From positions 248,001 to 312,000 of the forward strand of contig OMYJ01000001.1 of the NCBI GenBank assembly GCA_900315245.1: DNA of 64,000 bases. Direction: 5' to 3'. Made by a program: the position numbers and the translations under genes. The notes under the pieces were generated by a model, which was not told the origin of the DNA, did not search any database, and worked only from the letters and a program-made list of their open reading frames with translations. How positions within the stretch are numbered: position 1 is the first letter of the stretch; every line of letters begins with the position of its first letter. The DNA comes from an uncultured Bacteroidales bacterium. Its GTDB lineage: Bacteria > Bacteroidota > Bacteroidia > Bacteroidales > WCHB1-69. Shown piece by piece: positions 59,902 to 64,000 of this stretch.

Positions 59902-61710
59902 ATGGCACAGGACAACAGCAAACGATATTACATTATTTTGGCTGCATTAGGTATTATTCTTTGCCTATATACCTTCAAGCTGTTTTCCCTTCAGGTGCTG
60001 AACAAGTCTTACAAGCGCCAAGCCAACGAAAACGCCATCCGCGAAATCACCATTCACCCGGCACGCGGCTTCATCTACGACCGCAACGACTCGCTGCTTG
60101 TGTATAACGACGCGGCATACGATTTGATGGTGGTACCCAAGGAGATGCGTACCTTTGACACGATGGAACTATGCCGGGTACTGGACTTGGAAATTGAGGA
60201 TGTCAGAAAGAAATTAGAAAAAGCCGCCAAATATTCCGGCAGCGTGCCTTCCCTTTTCAAACAACAGATTTCCAAAGAAGATTACGGTTATTTGCAGGAA
60301 AAAATGTCCGAATTTCCTGGATTCTTCGTACAAAGCCGCACCTTGCGCTCCTATCCTCAACCCATTGCCGCCCATATTTTAGGATATGTCAGCGAAGTGG
60401 ATGAACAAGATGTGGAAAACGACAACTACTATAAGATGGGCGACTATATCGGGAAAAGCGGCATCGAAAAAGCATACGAACCTGTGTTGCGCGGTGTGAA
60501 GGGCAAGCGAAAAGTGCTTGTGGACGTCCACAACCGAGAAATGGGGGCTTACGACAACGGTGCGGAAGACATCGTGGCCGTCCCCGGAACCTCCATCTGG
60601 AGTACGTTGGACATGCAGCTGCAACGTTATGGTGAGGAACTGATGGCTGGAAAACGAGGCGCCATCGTGGCCATCGAACCGAAAACCGGTGAAATCCTGT
60701 GCCTGATCTCCAGTCCCAACTACGACCCAAATCTGTTGGTAGGTACCGCCCGACCGAAAAACTACGGCAAACTGGTGATGGATCCTGAAAAACCATTGTT
60801 CAACAGAGCGTTAATGGCTGCCTACCCTCCTGGTTCTACCTTCAAACTGGCTAACGGACTCATTGCCCTTCAAGACCATGTCATCACTCCATCCTCCGTC
60901 TATTCTTGTTCCGGCGGAGGCTATCATATTGGCAGTCACGTCGTTCACTGTCACAATTGTGGCGGACTGAATATCTACAGCGCCATCCAACGCTCCTGCA
61001 ATACATTCTTCTGCAAAGCGTATTACAATATTCTTTCCAACCGTACAAAATACAAAAACATTGACGAGGCTTATACCGCCTGGCTGGACTATATGAGTTC
61101 CATGGGATTTCTGCAACAGTTCAACACAGATCTGCCCTACGAACTGAAAGGCCGGATTCCAACCGCTGAATATTTCGACAAAAAATACAACAACAGTTGG
61201 AACGGCAACACCGTGGTTTCCATGGGTATTGGACAGGGCGAAGCAGCCGTCACACCGCTTCAGATGGCCAACATGCTGGCAGTCATCGCCAACAAGGGAT
61301 ATTATATTCGTCCACATGTTGTCAGGGCTATTGGAAAAAAAGACAGCTTGAACACCCAATTCAATAACAAAATTTATTCCAAAATTGAGCCAAGACATTT
61401 TGAAACCGTGCTTCAAGGCATGAAACAGGTGGTGACCGCCGGTACTGGACGCGGAGCAGCGATTCCCGGCATCGAGGTGGCCGGCAAAACCGGTACCGCC
61501 CAGAACCCTCACGGACGCGACCACTCCGTTTTTGCCCTCATCGCCCCTGCCAATGACCCGCAAATCGTCATCTTCTGCCTCGTGGAAAACGGAGGCTTCG
61601 GAGCCACCGTGGCCTGCCCCATCGCCAGCCTTATGGCCGAATACTATCTCAACCGGAAAGTGGAGCGGACAGACCTAGAACATCGAATGAAAGAACTAAT
61701 AATCAAGTAA
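59902..61710 (+). CDS. mrdA: Penicillin-binding protein 2 (elongasome transpeptidase)
   Basis: PBP2 crosslinks peptidoglycan during elongation, working with RodA. After one transmembrane segment (YYIILAALGIILCLYTFKLFSL) come the pedestal domain (ARGFIYDRNDSLLVYNDAAYDLMVVPKE) and the transpeptidase domain. The catalytic motifs are STFK (S312, PPGSTFK), SCN (about residue 364) and KTG (about residue 530, VAGKTGTAQNP). The length of 602 residues is normal. The gene begins with the base after the polyprenyl-synthase stop codon, and rodA starts 3 bp after its own stop. Confidence 0.97.
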   Translation: MAQDNSKRYYIILAALGIILCLYTFKLFSLQVLNKSYKRQANENAIREITIHPARGFIYDRNDSLLVYNDAAYDLMVVPKEMRTFDTMELCRVLDLEIEDVRKKLEKAAKYSGSVPSLFKQQISKEDYGYLQEKMSEFPGFFVQSRTLRSYPQPIAAHILGYVSEVDEQDVENDNYYKMGDYIGKSGIEKAYEPVLRGVKGKRKVLVDVHNREMGAYDNGAEDIVAVPGTSIWSTLDMQLQRYGEELMAGKRGAIVAIEPKTGEILCLISSPNYDPNLLVGTARPKNYGKLVMDPEKPLFNRALMAAYPPGSTFKLANGLIALQDHVITPSSVYSCSGGGYHIGSHVVHCHNCGGLNIYSAIQRSCNTFFCKAYYNILSNRTKYKNIDEAYTAWLDYMSSMGFLQQFNTDLPYELKGRIPTAEYFDKKYNNSWNGNTVVSMGIGQGEAAVTPLQMANMLAVIANKGYYIRPHVVRAIGKKDSLNTQFNNKIYSKIEPRHFETVLQGMKQVVTAGTGRGAAIPGIEVAGKTGTAQNPHGRDHSVFALIAPANDPQIVIFCLVENGGFGATVACPIASLMAEYYLNRKVERTDLEHRMKELIIK

Positions 61711-61712
61711 CC

Positions 61713-62969
61713 ATGCCAAAGTTGGATCCATATAACAAAATGTCCAAGGGTTTTGATGTCCGGCTGATATGCTATTACCTTGCATTGGTCATCATCGGCT
61801 GGATTACCATATATTCCACCTGCTATATTCCCGACGGCTCAACCCCGATTTTTGACTTCGGTCAACCTTACAGCAAACAGATGCTTTGGATTGGGACTTC
61901 CATTGTGTTGGCGACCATTATTCTATTGATAGACAGCGGAATAATACAACATTACGCCTACTTTTTCTACCTGTTCTGCCTCTTCCTGATGATTCTCGTC
62001 ATATTTATCGGTTCAGAAATCAACGGGGCAAAGTCCTGGATCAAAATTGGAAGTTTCAGCATACAACCCACTGAATTTATGAAAGTGGCCACAGCCTTAG
62101 CCATGGCCAAGTTTATGCAAGAGGGTAAAACCGCTAACGAACGACGCTACGTATGGGTCGCACAATTCGCACTCATCTTCATCCCTATAGTTGTGGCTTT
62201 GCTCCAACATGATGCAGGTTCCGCACTTGTGTTTTTCTCTTTCATCATTCTCTTCTATCGCGAAGGATTGAGTGCCGAATTTTTAGTCCTAGGCATCATC
62301 GCGGCTATCTTGGCCTACATTTCGCTGAAATTTAACGAACTATACTCCATCGCCTTGATTACAGTGGTGTTCATAGTCTTCATGTTCATTAACCGCACCG
62401 AAAAAAAGAAGATTCGCCGTAATGTCATTGTCTATCTGGCCAGTATCGTTTTCGTGTTTTCCGTCTATTTTCTGTATGACCACGGACTTGAGCCCCACCA
62501 AAAATCACGTATTGATACCATATTAGGCAAAACCTCCGACCCCCTCGGCGCCGATTTCAATCTCAACCAATCAAAAATCGCTATCGGATCGGGAGGCTTC
62601 TTCGGTAAGGGCTATCTTCACGGCACCCAAACAAAACTCAATTTCGTGCCGGAACAAAGCACCGATTTCATTTTCTGTGCCATCGGTGAGGAGTGGGGGT
62701 TTTTCGGCACTCTCGTTGTGTTCGGACTTTTTGGCGCATTGATTTTCCGAATCCTGAAACTCTCTGAAAAACAACGAAATCCATTTGTACGATATTACGG
62801 CTACGGCATCGCCGGCATTTTCGCTATCCACTTCTTCATCAATATCGGCATGACTATCGGCGTACTGCCCATCATTGGCATCCCGCTACCCTTCATCAGC
62901 TACGGCGGCTCCTCCCTCTGGGCCTTCACCACGATGCTCTTCTGCTTCATCAAACTAAATGACAATTAA
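61713..62969 (+). CDS. rodA: Rod-shape-determining peptidoglycan polymerase RodA
   Basis: RodA is the SEDS glycosyltransferase partner of PBP2. The 418-residue protein has about ten transmembrane segments. Conserved SEDS residues are in GAKSWIKIGSFSIQPTEFMKVATALAMAKFM, LLQHDAGSALVFFSF and the C-terminal GVLPIIGIPLPFISYGGSS. The catalytic aspartate region FVPEQSTDFIFCAIGEEWGF is present. It is the last gene of the mrdA-rodA pair. Short AACCAATA tandem words follow from 62970. Confidence 0.97.
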   Translation: MPKLDPYNKMSKGFDVRLICYYLALVIIGWITIYSTCYIPDGSTPIFDFGQPYSKQMLWIGTSIVLATIILLIDSGIIQHYAYFFYLFCLFLMILVIFIGSEINGAKSWIKIGSFSIQPTEFMKVATALAMAKFMQEGKTANERRYVWVAQFALIFIPIVVALLQHDAGSALVFFSFIILFYREGLSAEFLVLGIIAAILAYISLKFNELYSIALITVVFIVFMFINRTEKKKIRRNVIVYLASIVFVFSVYFLYDHGLEPHQKSRIDTILGKTSDPLGADFNLNQSKIAIGSGGFFGKGYLHGTQTKLNFVPEQSTDFIFCAIGEEWGFFGTLVVFGLFGALIFRILKLSEKQRNPFVRYYGYGIAGIFAIHFFINIGMTIGVLPIIGIPLPFISYGGSSLWAFTTMLFCFIKLNDN

Positions 62970-63058
62970 CCTCCTAACCAATAAACCAATAAACCAATAA
63001 ACCTTTAAATATAAACCTATAACCTGCTTCAATAACCAATAACCCATAACCTATAACC
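62970..63058. repeat. AACCAATA/ATAACC tandem words
   Basis: Seven or more ACCAATAA and ATAACC words fill the gap between rodA and the phosphotransferase gene, like the array at 1509-1639. No promoter box is seen here. Confidence 0.75.
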
Positions 63059-63066
63059 ATTCCAAA

Positions 63067-64000
63067 ATGGATATCTTAACCCAAATGGCAACGGTTTACG
63101 CCGGAAAAAAACCAATATCCTGTATGCCTTTGGCACAGTCGGGATCACACAGACGTTATTATCGCATTTCTTTTGATGATAACAGCACCTTAATCGGCGC
63201 TTACAATGATGATGTTGCGGAAAACCGCGCGTTTTTCGAATATACCCGCTTTTTCGCAGCACAGCATCTGAACGTCCCTACCCTACTGACCGTTCACGAA
63301 GATCAAAAACACTATCTGCTGAACGATTTGGGCACACAAACCTTATATGACAAATTGTGTGTGACAAGAAAAGAAAATGGTGATTTTCAAGAGGTTATGG
63401 ACTACTACAAGAAGGTGGTAGCTGCTCTGCCAAAATTTCAGATGACCGCTAAAAAAGGACTCGACATGTCTGTGGCTTACCCTCGCGCCGCTTTCGACCG
63501 ACAATCTATGCAGTGGGATCTCAACTATTTCAAGTACTACTACCTGAAAATGGTCTATATTCCCTTCAACGAACAACTGTTGGAAGATGATTACCAACGG
63601 TTTATGGACTATCTGCTCAATGTTGATGACAACTATTTCCTCTATCGGGATTTCCAGTCCAGAAACATTATGGTGTATCAAGATGATGTCTGGTTTATTG
63701 ATTATCAGGGAGGTAGAAAAGGGGCTTTACAGTATGACATTGCTTCTTTGCTGTATGATGCCAAGGCGGATCTTTCCCCCGAAATCCGGCAGGAATTGTT
63801 GGAATGCTATATGGACAACCTTGCACAATACATCCCCATTGATCGCAAGCAGTTTACGGCCTATTTTAACGCTTTTTCACTCATCCGCATCATGCAGGCG
63901 ATGGGGGCATACGGCTATCGAGGCTACTTCGAACGTAAGGCACATTTCCTGCAAAGCGTGCCGTACGCCATTCGCAACATGCGTTATCTTTTGTCACAAA
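63067..64000 (+). CDS. APH-fold phosphotransferase, C-terminus cut by window edge
   Basis: This is an aminoglycoside-phosphotransferase-fold protein of the kind found in Bacteroidota, often fused to a RapZ-like C-terminal domain. That part lies beyond the window. The N-lobe is SGSHRRYYRISFDD. The catalytic loop reads NYFLYRDFQSRNIMV (D and N of the Brenner motif, with R in place of H), then WFIDYQGGRKGALQYDIASLL, the metal-binding motif. At least 311 residues are visible. The substrate is unknown; sugar or nucleotide-sugar kinase activity (AmgK-like) is possible. Confidence 0.85.
   Translation, partial: MDILTQMATVYAGKKPISCMPLAQSGSHRRYYRISFDDNSTLIGAYNDDVAENRAFFEYTRFFAAQHLNVPTLLTVHEDQKHYLLNDLGTQTLYDKLCVTRKENGDFQEVMDYYKKVVAALPKFQMTAKKGLDMSVAYPRAAFDRQSMQWDLNYFKYYYLKMVYIPFNEQLLEDDYQRFMDYLLNVDDNYFLYRDFQSRNIMVYQDDVWFIDYQGGRKGALQYDIASLLYDAKADLSPEIRQELLECYMDNLAQYIPIDRKQFTAYFNAFSLIRIMQAMGAYGYRGYFERKAHFLQSVPYAIRNMRYLLSQ

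Noticed and set aside
63029..63262. Minus-strand frame over the start of the phosphotransferase gene
   Set aside because: It is a shadow of the APH-fold gene and of the repeat array before it, with no domain or promoter.

Overview
The window looks like a chromosomal contig of an anaerobic, uncultured Bacteroidales-type bacterium (Bacteroidota). The evidence is: promoters of the Bacteroidota TAnnTTTG (-7) type in front of most operons; two large secreted proteins ending in type IX secretion (T9SS) sorting domains, plus an SprE/PorW-like T9SS lipoprotein; the rpsF-rpsR-rplI ribosomal operon; and strict-anaerobe enzymes (HydG for [FeFe]-hydrogenase, rubredoxin, a flavodiiron protein, a fused NfnAB-type transhydrogenase/GltA-like protein). 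No rRNA, tRNA, integrase, transposase or CRISPR array was recognised.

Layout. 1-7.3 kb: a truncated secreted TPR-like protein, the TM1266-type regulator plus hydG, rubredoxin, GAPDH, the S6/S18/L9 operon and a ThrE-type exporter. 7.7-28.6 kb: an accessory, defence-rich region. It holds DinD, a hypothetical protein, then one co-directional run (9.3-20.9 kb) of an amino-MTase, a dual-GHKL histidine-kinase-like ATPase, a receiver-domain protein, a small protein, a C5-MTase, a DUF3883-type nuclease, a McrB-like AAA+ motor and a LlaJI/McrC-like nuclease. After these come ordinary genes (TSCPD, membrane proteins, NUDIX, a PheC-like dehydratase) interspersed with a DUF1016/YhcG nuclease, a Vsr nuclease and an AbiEi/AbiEii toxin-antitoxin pair. 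Much of 9.3-17.7 kb is visibly more AT-rich than its surroundings.

28.6-43.2 kb: lipoprotein, T9SS cargo, NfnAB-like fusion, flavodiiron protein, C10 protease, FtcD, glycosyltransferase, MutS. 43.3-50.2 kb: two divergent operons, each headed by an ECF sigma factor that carries its own C-terminal membrane segment. One sigma factor precedes two GIN-domain beta-solenoid proteins, the other an outer-membrane barrel and a small lipoprotein. 50.4-64 kb: housekeeping genes (polA, ribE, SprE/PorW-like, bactofilin, AtpZ, purC, 5-FTHF cyclo-ligase, polyprenyl synthase, PBP2, RodA, and a truncated phosphotransferase).

Two observations stand out. First, the 9.3-20.9 kb operon joins two methyltransferases and a McrB/LlaJI-type restriction pair to a predicted phospho-signalling pair, and its base composition changes at domain boundaries; it may be a phospho-regulated restriction system. 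Second, a family of 23-28 bp palindromes is scattered between genes and also inside the two sigma-factor genes. There, all six copies are read in the same phase and add short peptides (VETFPETSLQ-like), much as Rickettsia palindromic elements do. Other short repeats have entered vsr, polA and the start of the outer-membrane protein gene, and several short tandem arrays begin at stop codons. All functional calls are from reading the sequence; no database search was run.
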